Made by a program: the position numbers and the translations under genes. The notes beneath the pieces were generated by a model that was given only the letters and a program-made list of their open reading frames with translations, had not been told where the DNA came from and made no database searches. DNA of 64,000 nucleotides from CAVYGN01 sp963796325. GTDB taxonomy: Bacteria; Spirochaetota; Brevinematia; Brevinematales; JAOACQ01. This document shows, one piece after another, positions 1-8,480 of this stretch (the first letter of the stretch is position 1; the number at the start of each line of letters is the position of its first letter). The stretch is from positions 2,418,001 to 2,482,000 of the forward strand of contig CAWCLF010000001.1 of NCBI GenBank assembly GCA_963796325.1, given 5' to 3'.

Positions 1-1908
1 GGCTCCCGTCGGGGAAATGGATTTTTTATTAAAATGGCTTTCCTCCCTGAAAACGGAAAGGATCCATAAAGTATAATTCGTATCAAGGCAAAGAGATTCA
101 ATGTCATCGAAATACGGCAGGGGATATAGGGCTTTTTCCAGTTTTGAGTCGAGCAAAGGATGGAATTCCCTACTTCCGCAGAGCCTTGTGATCCAGTTAT
201 TAAGGCGGGCTACGACTATGCCTTCAAGGCCGAGGGACCTGTAGTAATCGGGAAAATTAAAGGATGCCCTGTACCTTTCCGGCTGGTTCAGTTTCCGGTC
301 TATTATATTAAAAATCTCTATATTATATGAATTAAGCCCCATCCGGCTGTAAGAAATCCATTCCGGCGGAACCGGCGGCCTTATAAAGGAATCCGACATA
401 TTCGTCAGGATGCCGTACCTGAAACCTGCAAGGAGCGCATCGATGTTTGTAGATAATTTCCATTGTTTATACAGCGACGGTTCGGACATCTTAAAACCGG
501 TGACGGCTTCGAGCCTGCCGTTTGCATCGAGAAGCCCGATATTCTGTTTGAAGGATAACAATTCCTTATTGTATTCATTATTGAAGGAGGGCCGGAATTT
601 CTTTTCATATTCCGCCGACACTATACCCTCGTATGTAAAGGGATGATAAAGAGCCGTTTTTAAAAATCCCGAGTAGGCTGTCATTACCCTGCCGTCGCCA
701 AGATCGATTAGAGCGCTGATATAAAGGAGATAAGGGTCGTCAGGATTTTTAGAGAGCGCCGCGGCGGCGAAGCTTCTGGCGTAGATGGGGCTATTCTGCA
801 GGAATTCCCTGAATACCCTTTTCCGGCTATTATCATCGAGGCTGCCTTTTGCAAGGGATTCCAGAGCCCAGTTGTAGAGTTCATCCGTCTTTTGCAGTCT
901 GGCCAGGACGCTGATCCTTACGTCGTTCAGGGCCGAAGCGTATCTCTTATCAGGAGATTTGAGAATTTCATAAGCGGATTCAAAACGTCCGCTCTGGCAT
1001 AGAAGACCTAGAAAATACTGATAATAATAAACTTCCGCCGCAGGGCCCGCATTACTGCAGATTTTCCCGAAAAGCTCAAATGCCTTTTCGAAACCGGATA
1101 TCCTGTATTCAAGGTAAAGCCTGTTAATAAAAACGAATTCCCTGTCGTTTGTAAGTTTTGAATATCTTTCCAGGAGGTACTTTGATTTTTCATCCATGTT
1201 CAATTTATTTAAAATCGTCAGGGCCTGCGGTATATTTTCGGGTTTTATGAGGTCAAGGACCCTGGCATCTATCCTGTTGGTTATTCCAATGAATAATATG
1301 TTGAAATCGCGTTCGTTCGAAAAGTTGAAGATCGCTGAAAAACTGCTTTCATTGCCGGTTATATAAGAGGCGAAAGACCTGTACATCATTGCGCTTGTAT
1401 TTGAAAGGGTCAGCCCCGTCAATTCCCTGTAATTACCGGTTTCCCATTCATATAACAGCCGGTTCTTTAAAACATCTTCATATAACGGGGAATCGTTTCC
1501 GACCAGGTGTAAAATGTTTGTTTCAATGCCGGGAATATTTGTCGAACCTTTTTCAAACTCCCTGAAACCGTCCTGGTATAATGCCAGGGAGAAGTAATAA
1601 GCATAATTTTCCAGAAAAAAATCGCCGGAGGGCAATTTATTCAATACATCCGGTTTTATTCTCGAAAATTCTTCCGCCGAGTTCCTGTAATCCTTCATTT
1701 CCATATAATCCCTTGCCAGGAGGTAATTTTCCAGGCATCCGGAATTACTTTGACCGAGTGTTTCCAGTGAACGTCGGTAGCTTCCTTCATTATATAATTT
1801 CAAAGCATCTTCATAGGCGCCCGGATAAGAATACGCTTTAAAAATGATTAAGAGCGGCAAGGCAGCATATAATGATTTTAACAAATTTATTTTGTCAAAT
1901 ATTTTCAT
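1..1908 (-). CDS. Soluble lytic murein transglycosylase (Slt-type), 3' end beyond left edge
   Basis: An open frame of 636 codons runs from an ATG at 1908 to the window edge without a stop. The N-terminus is hydrophobic, like a signal peptide. The long middle is alpha-helical and rich in Tyr, Leu and aromatic pairs, as in the superhelical part of Slt70. The last visible residues carry the SLT motif FREESHF followed by SPTGA, the E-S-x-F pattern with the catalytic Glu at about residue 623. The rest of the catalytic domain lies outside the window. Family role: periplasmic cleavage of peptidoglycan glycan strands to 1,6-anhydro-muropeptides. It starts 17 nt after the RNase R-like gene, so the two are probably co-transcribed. 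No good ribosome-binding site is seen. Confidence 0.85.
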   Translation of the reverse strand, partial: MKIFDKINLLKSLYAALPLLIIFKAYSYPGAYEDALKLYNEGSYRRSLETLGQSNSGCLENYLLARDYMEMKDYRNSAEEFSRIKPDVLNKLPSGDFFLENYAYYFSLALYQDGFREFEKGSTNIPGIETNILHLVGNDSPLYEDVLKNRLLYEWETGNYRELTGLTLSNTSAMMYRSFASYITGNESSFSAIFNFSNERDFNILFIGITNRIDARVLDLIKPENIPQALTILNKLNMDEKSKYLLERYSKLTNDREFVFINRLYLEYRISGFEKAFELFGKICSNAGPAAEVYYYQYFLGLLCQSGRFESAYEILKSPDKRYASALNDVRISVLARLQKTDELYNWALESLAKGSLDDNSRKRVFREFLQNSPIYARSFAAAALSKNPDDPYLLYISALIDLGDGRVMTAYSGFLKTALYHPFTYEGIVSAEYEKKFRPSFNNEYNKELLSFKQNIGLLDANGRLEAVTGFKMSEPSLYKQWKLSTNIDALLAGFRYGILTNMSDSFIRPPVPPEWISYSRMGLNSYNIEIFNIIDRKLNQPERYRASFNFPDYYRSLGLEGIVVARLNNWITRLCGSREFHPLLDSKLEKALYPLPYFDDIESLCLDTNYTLWILSVFREESHFNKKSISPTGA

Positions 1909-1925
1909 AAAGCTCGAAACAAGAG

Positions 1926-3482
1926 TCAATTATTATCAAAGAGAAGGTCTAAAAAACCTCTCTGGACATTGACCTTTTTTACTATTATATTAACGCTGTC
2001 CCCAAGGGTGTATTTCTTTTTCGATTTTTTACCGACAGCGCAGTAATTTTTTTCGTCATAGAAGTAATAATCGTCATCCATATCCCTGTAGCGGATAAGC
2101 CCTTCTATACCGTATTTCCTTATCTGGACGAATATTCCAAATGATGAAACCCCTGTAATCATCCCCTCGTATTTCTTGTGAACCCTGCCCTCCATGAAAC
2201 GGACAGCTTTTATTTTGTAGAAATCCCTCTCGGATTCCATTGCATCCCTTTCTATTGCCGAGATATGGTCCGCTATTTTCCTGAGTTCTTCCTCCCTGTA
2301 AAGAGGTTTCCCGGATTCGCCCGATATTTTATGTTTAATGAGCCTGTGTACTATAAGATCGGCATACCGGCGTATCGGCGACGTAAAGTGAGTGTAATAT
2401 TCGAATCCGAGCCCGAAATGCCCGATATTGTCGGTATCGTACCTTGCCTGCTGCATGCTTCTCAGCAGAAGCTGGTTTACAAGGTCCTTATGCGGTTTGT
2501 CCTTCGACTCATACAGCACACGCTGAAGCTCAAGGGGCGAAGGAACCGGCAGGCCGTAAATTTTATGACCCAATTTAAGGGCCAGCCGCACAAAATCCTG
2601 GATCTTCTCGGCTGTGGGCACGCCATGGATCCTGTAAATGGAAATCCCTTTATCAGAAAGAAACTTCGCTATGGTCTGGTTTGCTATCAGCATGAACTCT
2701 TCTATGAGCCTTTCCGAATCAAGCCTTTCCTTGAGGTAAAATTTTACAGGTTCGCCGTTTTCTTCGAGAACGCATTTCTGTTCCCTGAAATCAAAATCGA
2801 TAGCGCCTTCCCTGATTCTTTTTTTGTAAAGAATCTGGAACAGCTTATTCATTTCACCCAGGCTTTCCTGGAGCCCTGCCGATGGATAACTCAGGGTCCC
2901 GTTAAGGTAATCCTGGACCCTGTCGTATGTAAGCCTGTAACCCGTATGGATTACAGATTCATGGATAGAATACTTATTAACGGTTCCGCTTTCGCTTATA
3001 TCCATCAGTACAGTAAGAGTAAGGCGGTCTTCTTCAGGATTGAGACTGCAGATACCGTTGGAAAGTTTTTCCGGGAACATCGGCACTACCTTGTTTACAA
3101 AATAAAAACTGTTCGCCCTTTTCAAAGCTTCATGATCAAGATTCGAATCCTTCCGGACATAATAAGACACATCGGCTATATGAACCCCGAGTTTCCAGCC
3201 GTCTCCTTGTTTTTCAACGGATACGGCATCGTCGAGGTCTTTGGCGTCGGCGCCGTCGATAGTGAAAATCAGTTTGTTCCTGAGATCCAGTCTTCTTTTT
3301 ATTTCGTCCGGATCGATAACCATTTTTATGGCTTCGGCTTCCTTCCAGGCTTTATCCGGAAAAGATTTGCGGATTTTGTATTTTTCAATTATTTCTTCGA
3401 AATCATCCATGGCTTTTCCATGGTCGTTCTCTTTCTTTTTAAAAAAAGGTTTATGATCTTTTTTCACAGACGCTTGCGGCAA
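1926..3482 (-). CDS. rnr: RNase R/RNase II-family exoribonuclease, short form (RNB + S1)
   Basis: The 518-aa product has an RNB catalytic domain with the acidic cluster DGADAKDLDD (Asp76, 82, 84 and 85), which binds the catalytic metals, and a C-terminal S1 RNA-binding domain at about residues 430-518. Family role: processive 3'-to-5' degradation of structured RNA in the cytoplasm. RNase R proteins are usually over 700 aa with two N-terminal OB/cold-shock domains. Here only about 70 residues, Lys-rich at the start, precede the RNB motif, so those domains are missing. The start is TTG at 3482, chosen because GGAG lies 7 nt upstream; the next in-frame ATG at codon 25 has no comparable site. It lies between a small gene and the transglycosylase on the same strand. 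Confidence 0.88.
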   Translation of the reverse strand: MPQASVKKDHKPFFKKKENDHGKAMDDFEEIIEKYKIRKSFPDKAWKEAEAIKMVIDPDEIKRRLDLRNKLIFTIDGADAKDLDDAVSVEKQGDGWKLGVHIADVSYYVRKDSNLDHEALKRANSFYFVNKVVPMFPEKLSNGICSLNPEEDRLTLTVLMDISESGTVNKYSIHESVIHTGYRLTYDRVQDYLNGTLSYPSAGLQESLGEMNKLFQILYKKRIREGAIDFDFREQKCVLEENGEPVKFYLKERLDSERLIEEFMLIANQTIAKFLSDKGISIYRIHGVPTAEKIQDFVRLALKLGHKIYGLPVPSPLELQRVLYESKDKPHKDLVNQLLLRSMQQARYDTDNIGHFGLGFEYYTHFTSPIRRYADLIVHRLIKHKISGESGKPLYREEELRKIADHISAIERDAMESERDFYKIKAVRFMEGRVHKKYEGMITGVSSFGIFVQIRKYGIEGLIRYRDMDDDYYFYDEKNYCAVGKKSKKKYTLGDSVNIIVKKVNVQRGFLDLLFDNN

Positions 3483-3511
3483 TATTAATCTCCTTTAACA
3501 ATACCTGTTTA

Positions 3512-3531
3512 GTATACATTATATAGTATAC
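3512..3531 (-). promoter_or_regulatory. GTATAC-N8-GTATAC repeat over a TATAAT-like -10 box, upstream of rnr
   Basis: Two GTATAC palindromes are separated by 8 nt. On the minus strand the spacer region contains TATAAT, a possible -10 box about 30 nt before the TTG start of the nuclease. A matching -35 box is not clear. The arrangement could be an operator over a promoter, but this is inference. Confidence 0.3.
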
Positions 3532-3580
3532 AATGGTTTTATGATTTCGGAAAGAATTGACCGGGTAGGATATTCCGTTG

Positions 3581-3910
3581 TCAGTCGATAATATCGATTA
3601 TATTGCCTGTCCCTTCTTCCTTGGCGGCGGGTTTATACTGCTGGGCCTCTTTCTTGCCCTTTTTCGCGCCTTTCCTCTCTTTCTCCTGCCCGGCTTTTCT
3701 TTCTCCGGATTCCGGATTGATCTTGCTGAAATCCTCCGAATACTGTTCCATGGTCTTTACTTTTGCGTTGGTTTCATTGGATTCATGATGTATCTTTTCA
3801 AGATTCATCACCTGTCCGGACTGGGCGGCGTTGGTTGCTCTCGCAATATTTTCAGCGTGATCCGGAACTTTTGAAAAAAGAACCTGCAGATCGATAGGTA
3901 AAACACTCAT
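3581..3910 (-). CDS. Small hydrophilic protein of unknown function
   Basis: The 109-aa product begins MSVLPIDLQVLFSK and continues into a charged tail rich in Lys, Glu and Gly, with a run of KKGKKEAQQ-type residues. There is no signal peptide or membrane segment. The start at 3910 is preferred over an upstream in-frame ATG at 3955 because GGAGAGG sits 5 nt before it, whereas 3955 has no ribosome-binding site. It lies between rnpB and the RNase R-like gene, all on the minus strand. I do not recognise a domain. The genome position suggests only co-expression with an RNA-processing gene, not a shared function. Confidence 0.6.
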   Translation of the reverse strand: MSVLPIDLQVLFSKVPDHAENIARATNAAQSGQVMNLEKIHHESNETNAKVKTMEQYSEDFSKINPESGERKAGQEKERKGAKKGKKEAQQYKPAAKEEGTGNIIDIID

Positions 3911-3982
3911 AAGCGCCTCTCCGGGATCCTTGAACAAATTTGTAAAGGGTCCCATTAATTTTAATTAAGCGCAATAAAAAAA

Positions 3983-4380
3983 GGCAGGCCTGTAAGCCGG
4001 GTTCTGTTACCCTGCACCCTAAGGCGAAGGACGGGAAACATCTGTCTCGATTTATTCTTACGAATAAATTCAAGCGGTTTACCCGCATTCCCCCCTCATC
4101 GGGGCCGTAAAGCAACGGCTTGAGAATGCCTATTTAACCTTGCATCCCGGGGGGCTTGCCATGCCGGCCGGCTTATACCGGCCGCGGTGGTCTCTTAAAC
4201 CGCCTTTTCACCCTTGCCCCGCACTTTTTAAAAGGTGCGCGGCGGTATATTTTCTGTGGCGCTTTCCATCCCCGCCCAGGGGCGGGGTCCGGCTTTTAAC
4301 CGGCCCGGCGCTTTCCGATGCCCGGACTTTCCTCTCCCGCTGCTGTATTAAAGCTGCGGGAGCGTTTCCCCGGCCTGCCA
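3983..4380 (-). ncRNA. rnpB: RNase P RNA (bacterial type A)
   Basis: The minus strand reads as a complete RNase P RNA of about 398 nt. Conserved parts are visible in order: the P1 5' strand GGCAGGCC at 4378-4371; the core GAGGAAAGTCCGGGC at 4334-4320; AGGGTGAAAAGGCGG followed by AAGAGACC near 4213-4185; and the 3' segment ACAGAACCCGGCTTACAGG ending with GGCCTGCC, which pairs with P1. A run of T residues follows the 3' end at 3982-3976. The RNA is the catalytic subunit that trims tRNA 5' leaders. A -35 TTGACA lies just upstream. Short ORFs in this interval are artefacts. Confidence 0.95.
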
Positions 4381-4396
4381 TATAAATATCGTTAAT

Positions 4397-4425
4397 ATTT
4401 TGATACCCGGCGAATCTTTTGTCAA
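4397..4425 (-). promoter_or_regulatory. Putative rnpB promoter
   Basis: On the minus strand TTGACA (4425-4420) is followed after 17 nt by CAAAAT (4402-4397). This puts the transcription start near 4390, about 10 nt before the RNase P RNA 5' end. The -35 box is consensus and the -10 box is weak. It sits directly after the stop codon of the LysM gene. Confidence 0.55.
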
Positions 4426-4428
4426 GTC

Positions 4429-5286
4429 TTATTCGACCTGCCTCATTAAAGGATTTTTATTCATGGCTATTTCCTTTATATCAAGAGCAGGATAAAAATT
4501 TTTTACATTCAGGCTTTTCCTGCCGTACCTTATTTCAAGATATATCCCCTGGCCGCCGGATGAATCGACATTCCCGGAAATACCGATGAACTGGCTCTCT
4601 CCCACATTTTCTCCTTCATGAACAAGAATTTTGCCAAGGAACCCGTAAACGCCATAAAATTCATCGCCGTAATTGATGATAATAACGTTGTCGTAGCCTG
4701 ACATTGAATTGCAGAACTTCACAACCCCCTTCTGGATGCTTTTTACATAGGAGCCGGCTTTCAGCAGAACAATAACGCCCCTCCCGTTGTTCCTGACATC
4801 CCTGACATTATCCATATCTACGGGTAATACCAGTTTTTTATTCCTGAAGTCGGGGGTTTGACCGGGGTTCTCATGAATTTTGGAGCCGGTAATATTTGAA
4901 AATATTTTCGGTTTGCCCGGCGGTTTTTCATATTTCCCTTCGGCATCCTGAGGAATGATCAATGTGGCGCCTTCAATCAATGAATCCGTGCCGAGCTTGT
5001 TCATTTTAATTACGGCATACGCATTTGAATTATGTTCACGCGCTATTTTTGTAATATTATCTCCTTTTTTAACTTTGTATTCAATGGTACCGCCGGGGAT
5101 CGATAACACCTGCCCCGGCATGATCTTTCCGTTCTGAAGAGGATTCACGGCCGATAGACTGCTGCAGGGAACATTGAATTTCTTTGAAATGCTCCAGAGA
5201 GTATCCCCTTTCCGGACCCTGTAGCTCATAGAATAACAGGAAATCGGCACTAAGAGCATATAGATAATGAGACCCTTAAACGGCAT
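4429..5286 (-). CDS. LysM-LysM-degenerate LytM (M23-like) envelope protein
   Basis: The product is about 285 aa from the chosen ATG at 5286 (GAGG 9 nt upstream; the ATG at 5304 has no site). It has an N-terminal hydrophobic export signal ending in PISC, which is a poor lipobox. Two LysM peptidoglycan-binding repeats follow (YRVRKGDTLWSISKKF and YKVKKGDNITKIAREH), then a LytM/peptidase M23 fold. In the M23 part the usual HLHFE zinc motif reads IYLEI and the upstream H-x3-D site is not evident. It is therefore probably catalytically dead, like EnvC or NlpD, which activate amidases. Role by inference: cell-wall binding and control of hydrolysis. rnpB follows 49 nt downstream. Confidence 0.8.
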   Translation of the reverse strand: MPFKGLIIYMLLVPISCYSMSYRVRKGDTLWSISKKFNVPCSSLSAVNPLQNGKIMPGQVLSIPGGTIEYKVKKGDNITKIAREHNSNAYAVIKMNKLGTDSLIEGATLIIPQDAEGKYEKPPGKPKIFSNITGSKIHENPGQTPDFRNKKLVLPVDMDNVRDVRNNGRGVIVLLKAGSYVKSIQKGVVKFCNSMSGYDNVIIINYGDEFYGVYGFLGKILVHEGENVGESQFIGISGNVDSSGGQGIYLEIRYGRKSLNVKNFYPALDIKEIAMNKNPLMRQVE

Positions 5287-5365
5287 CGCCTGAATCCTCA
5301 ACATAATATTAAGCAGTTAATTTTCGGAAAACCGGCATTCTAACTGAACATAGCTATTCCGGAGC

Positions 5366-5394
5366 AAAAAAATAGGGCCTCGTAAAGAGGCCCC
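5366..5394 (-). terminator. Rho-independent terminator, originally that of ugpC
   Basis: On the minus strand GGGCCTC-TTTAC-GAGGCCC is followed by TATTTTTTT. The hairpin would lie about 30 nt after the native end of the ABC ATPase gene if the insertion sequence were removed. The insertion has moved it 1.6 kb away from its gene. Confidence 0.85.
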
Positions 5395-5423
5395 TTGATT
5401 GTATCGATCCTTGCGATTTTAAA

Positions 5424-5428
5424 TTATT
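5424..5428. repeat. Target-site duplication TTATT, left copy
   Basis: The five bases directly outside the left inverted repeat of the IS are identical to the five outside the right end at 7057-7061. Confidence 0.9.
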
Positions 5429-7056
5429 CCTGAATCCGTTAAGTTATCGACAAACAACCTTCTCTTGTTCTTTCCGCTTCAATTTTTGGCCAGTTCCTGC
5501 TGTATTATAACCAATAGTTGTGAATCATAACAAATTTTCGAAAATTAAATCTCCCAATAATCCTAAAAGTACATCTTTTAAAAATTTTAGGCGCAAACCC
5601 ACTCTTTTCTTAAAACGCTAAAAACGGATCCTTTAACTCTTTTTTAAACAGTTAGCGTCCCGTATAACTTACGAAATAGAGGCAGACACGGATTATTCCT
5701 ATATATCTTCAGAGCAAACTTTCTTGCATGGCAGACCAATTTTGCAGCCATATACATTATATCCTGTATGACGGTTTTGAGCCTTATCCTTTCTTTAGCT
5801 TTACTTCCAGGAATACCTTTATACCTTAGCGCATTTTGCCCGACCCACCTCAAAAGATTATAGGTAAAACATCCCAGTGACAATACCAAAGAATTTGTTT
5901 TAAATTTTCCGCTGGGAAATCTCTCCAATCCAATATCTGACTTAATTTCCGAATGGAACTGTTCGCTTGTGCCGTGTTCCTCATACAAGCTGATAATTGT
6001 ATCGGCATCATCCGATAATGATGTCCAGTAAGCTTTTACTTCAATGTCGGCTAATAGATTTGGATTGCCTTGCTTATCTATCGTCCTTTCAATAACCTCA
6101 TAAACCAGTTTTATTTCTTCTTTCAGCCCAACGTCCGCTCTTAACTTATCCCGATATACCGTTTTCCCTTCCCGTGGATTTTCAACTGACGCTGTTTCCG
6201 ATTTTTCTATTCTTTCCAGATAATCAAGCGGGCTCTCTCTTCTTAAATTTCTTTTGATTATGAAATCAACTTTTTCATCTTCCGCACAGATTTTTATCGT
6301 ATCATTGCTGTCATTCCCGCTGTCTACTCTCACAAGTATTTTACGTTCAAATATTTTCGCATTTTGTATTGCCTTGCGGATAAATTCTCCTTTATCACAT
6401 TGGGAGTGACTTTTACCTTCACGCAGCTCAACGCCAACAATCCATCCTTCTGCTTTCCCAAAATACGCAAATATTGGTGCATAGCCGTAATACCCTGCGT
6501 AAGTCCTTGAGACTCCTTCCTTTTTTGTCTGTTCATTATTGAATGGTGATACATCTATATCCAGAGGAACTAAATCCCTGATTGTCGGAGTTAAGCGGCC
6601 TTTCATCCTTTTTACCAGCCTTATGCTTTCATCGCTTATTTTATCGGGCCAGCTTTCAGGGGCCATATCCATTCGCTGTCTCAAATTTTCCTCCGATGGC
6701 ACGGTCGGTATATCCATCATCGCTTTGAAAAATCTATCATTTCGATATTGCTCTATTTTTGCGAATTCTGTTTTGCCCATAGCAAGCAGACTTGTATAGC
6801 TCTTTACGATATCTATATCTTTAATCTGCGGCCTTTTTCCCGAACTTTCCAATCTTTTATCAAGATTTGATTTGCGTATTAAAGAACCTATCAGTGTCAG
6901 TCCGCTTTCAGCCGCAATTAGCTCGTCTGTTTCCTCCAGGTCAAAACGGATAATTGTTTTCATTCCTTCACCCTCTGGGTGAACCTTATTAGGTCCATAA
7001 CCCTATATATTGTAAAGGGTTAATCTATATTTTTCTAATTAGTTAACGGATTCAGG
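5429..7056 (-). mobile_element. Complete IS1380-family insertion sequence, 1628 bp
   Basis: The ends are inverted repeats: CCTGAATCCGTTAA at 5429 on the plus strand and the same 14 bases on the minus strand from 7056. The element is flanked by a perfect 5-bp duplication TTATT at 5424-5428 and 7057-7061. It encodes one intact transposase filling most of its length. Its base composition looks more AT-rich than the flanking genes. Perfect ends, perfect target duplication and an intact ORF suggest a recent insertion. IS1380 elements move by a DDE transposase and often make 4-5 bp duplications. Confidence 0.95.
5644..6963 (-). CDS. IS1380-family transposase
   Basis: The 439-aa product is full length for the family. 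DDE-type catalytic residues can be placed: LDIDVSPFNN (first Asp), ILVRVDSGND (second Asp) and the C-terminal HGTSEQFHSEIKSD with the Glu, followed by LERFPSGKFKTN, a hallmark of IS1380/ISEcp1-type transposases. It catalyses cut-and-paste movement of the surrounding element. The ATG lies directly behind GAAGGA. No frameshift is seen, so the element is probably active. Confidence 0.95.
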   Translation of the reverse strand: MKTIIRFDLEETDELIAAESGLTLIGSLIRKSNLDKRLESSGKRPQIKDIDIVKSYTSLLAMGKTEFAKIEQYRNDRFFKAMMDIPTVPSEENLRQRMDMAPESWPDKISDESIRLVKRMKGRLTPTIRDLVPLDIDVSPFNNEQTKKEGVSRTYAGYYGYAPIFAYFGKAEGWIVGVELREGKSHSQCDKGEFIRKAIQNAKIFERKILVRVDSGNDSNDTIKICAEDEKVDFIIKRNLRRESPLDYLERIEKSETASVENPREGKTVYRDKLRADVGLKEEIKLVYEVIERTIDKQGNPNLLADIEVKAYWTSLSDDADTIISLYEEHGTSEQFHSEIKSDIGLERFPSGKFKTNSLVLSLGCFTYNLLRWVGQNALRYKGIPGSKAKERIRLKTVIQDIMYMAAKLVCHARKFALKIYRNNPCLPLFRKLYGTLTV

Positions 7057-8158
7057 TTATTGACATTTCTGTTTCGTTATCGAACAGGTGAGCGTTTTTA
7101 ACATCGAATATGAAATCGATATTATTATCGCCTATATGCAGGACAACCGACGGTTCGTACTTGGCTGTAAAAGAAGTCTGTGAAGTCGAAAAGAAGATAT
7201 GCTCTTCAGAACCCAGATGTTCCACGATATCTACGTTTCCGTTGCCGATATTGTTGTCAAGCTGGCTGTGGAAAGTGGATTTGTCGTAAATATCTTCCGG
7301 CCTGATGCCGAATGTGACTTCCTTGCCGATATAGGACCTGGCTTTGTCAAGGAAATGCCCGGGAAGTTTCATCTGGAAATCTTTGAAATCCGCCCAGAGG
7401 GCGCCATGCTTCTCCGAAAGCGCGACATTGAAGAAGTTCATGGGAGGAGTGCCGATAAATCCTGCGACAAATTTATTGATGGGATTGGAATAAACCTCCA
7501 TCGGCGTCCCTATCTGCTGGATTACCTGGTTATTCATAACTACTATCTTTGTTCCCATTGTCATAGCTTCGAGTTGGTCATGGGTAACATATATCGATGT
7601 AACTTTAAGTCTTGCATGGATCTTGATCAATTCAGCCCTCATCTGGACCCTGAGCTTGGCGTCAAGGTTGGAAAGGGGTTCGTCGAATAAAAATACCTTC
7701 GGCCTTCTCGTGATAACCCTTCCTATTGCGACTCTCTGCTTTTGACCGCCGGAAAGGGCCTTCGGCTTTCTTTTCAGGTAATCCATCAAGCCGAGTATAG
7801 TAGCTGCATCGCTTACTCTTTTCTTGATTTCCTCCTTGGGATAATTCCTGAGCCTGAGCCCGAAAGCCATATTTTCCTCGACTGTCATATGAGGATAAAG
7901 CGCATAGTTCTGGAAAACCATGGCGATATCCCTGTCTTTAGGCTGCTTGTTATTGACGATAATGTTGTCAATAAATATTTCACCTTCGGTGATTTCTTCC
8001 AGCCCCGCAAGCATTCTGAGGGTGGTGGATTTTCCGCAGCCGGAAGGTCCAACAAGGACGACGAATTCCTTGTCTTTGATTTCAAGGTTAACATCTTTAA
8101 CAGCTACGACACCTCCTTCATAAACTTTCGTGACGTGTTTAAACAACACTTCAGCCAT
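7052..8158 (-). CDS. ugpC: Sugar ABC transporter ATP-binding protein, UgpC/MsmK/MalK type
   Basis: The 368-aa cytoplasmic ATPase has Walker A GPSGCGKST, a Q-loop, the signature LSGGQKQRVAIGR, Walker B VFLFDEPLSNLDAKLR and the switch His in VTHDQ. A C-terminal OB/TOBE regulatory region follows (GIRPEDIYD). Such subunits often serve several carbohydrate importers; no partner permease is adjacent. The stop codon TGA is made by the end of the IS (CCTGA). Without the IS the gene would read ...ATG TCA ATA ATT TAA, so the native C-terminus is Ile and the present one Thr. Function should be unaffected. A strong promoter and AGGAGG precede it. Confidence 0.93.
   Translation of the reverse strand: MAEVLFKHVTKVYEGGVVAVKDVNLEIKDKEFVVLVGPSGCGKSTTLRMLAGLEEITEGEIFIDNIIVNNKQPKDRDIAMVFQNYALYPHMTVEENMAFGLRLRNYPKEEIKKRVSDAATILGLMDYLKRKPKALSGGQKQRVAIGRVITRRPKVFLFDEPLSNLDAKLRVQMRAELIKIHARLKVTSIYVTHDQLEAMTMGTKIVVMNNQVIQQIGTPMEVYSNPINKFVAGFIGTPPMNFFNVALSEKHGALWADFKDFQMKLPGHFLDKARSYIGKEVTFGIRPEDIYDKSTFHSQLDNNIGNGNVDIVEHLGSEEHIFFSTSQTSFTAKYEPSVVLHIGDNNIDFIFDVKNAHLFDNETEMSIT
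7057..7061. repeat. Target-site duplication TTATT, right copy
   Basis: This is the partner of 5424-5428. On the minus strand it forms AATAA inside the last codons of the ABC ATPase gene. Confidence 0.9.
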
Positions 8159-8217
8159 CTGTATCCTCCTAATTTTTTTTACATTAGTTTTGGGTATAAT
8201 ATTAATTTTACACTATT

Positions 8218-8245
8218 ATTTTAAAGGAAAAAACAAAATGGTCAA
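8218..8245 (-). promoter_or_regulatory. ugpC promoter
   Basis: On the minus strand TTGACC (8245-8240) and TAAAAT (8223-8218) are separated by 16 nt, about 60 nt before the ATPase start. Confidence 0.6.
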
Positions 8246-8391
8246 TATTTAATCAATAATATTTAATTTTAATTGGAATTTATAAGGAGCGATTTCAACA
8301 CCTTGAAGAGATGCCTCATTTAAAGAATTTCAAATTTCCGGCTCATTCCTTCTTCCGGCTGCAAATACCCGGATTTCAGGCTCTGCATTGT

Positions 8392-8406
8392 TGCGTGTAC
8401 GTTAAC
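8392..8406 (+). promoter_or_regulatory. Operator-like motif, copy 1 (TGCGTGTACGTTAAC)
   Basis: The 15-bp sequence occurs exactly twice around the regulator gene (also 9524-9538). Its core GTnnACGTnnAC is a dyad centred on CG, as expected for LacI-family sites, and recalls the Bacillus AraR operator. This copy lies 18 nt upstream of the -35 box of the regulator promoter. Confidence 0.65.
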
Positions 8407-8423
8407 TTTTTTTTGCAAAAATA

Positions 8424-8452
8424 TTGACATTGAAAAATTGCCGAGTTACAAT
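8424..8452 (+). promoter_or_regulatory. Promoter of the lacI-type gene and ara genes
   Basis: TTGACA (8424-8429) and TACAAT (8447-8452) have the ideal 17-nt spacing. The start of transcription would be near 8459, about 22 nt before the ATG. Confidence 0.75.
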
Positions 8453-8480
8453 GAGGATAAATAATTTTTAAAAAGGTTTT

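Larger units (their letters stand above)
8159..8480. other. Divergent intergenic region between ugpC and the lacI-type gene
   Basis: This 322-bp stretch has no gene. It holds the ugpC promoter (8218-8245), the operator-like motif (8392-8406) and the promoter of the regulator gene (8424-8452). I see nothing supported in 8250-8390. Confidence 0.7.

Noticed and set aside
2178..3488. A 436-codon plus-strand ORF opposite the RNase R-like gene
   Set aside because: It is the antisense shadow of a clear RNB/S1 coding sequence and shows no domain or ribosome-binding site.
3852..4385. Short ORFs on both strands between 3.85 and 4.39 kb
   Set aside because: They lie wholly or mainly in the RNase P RNA, which explains the sequence.
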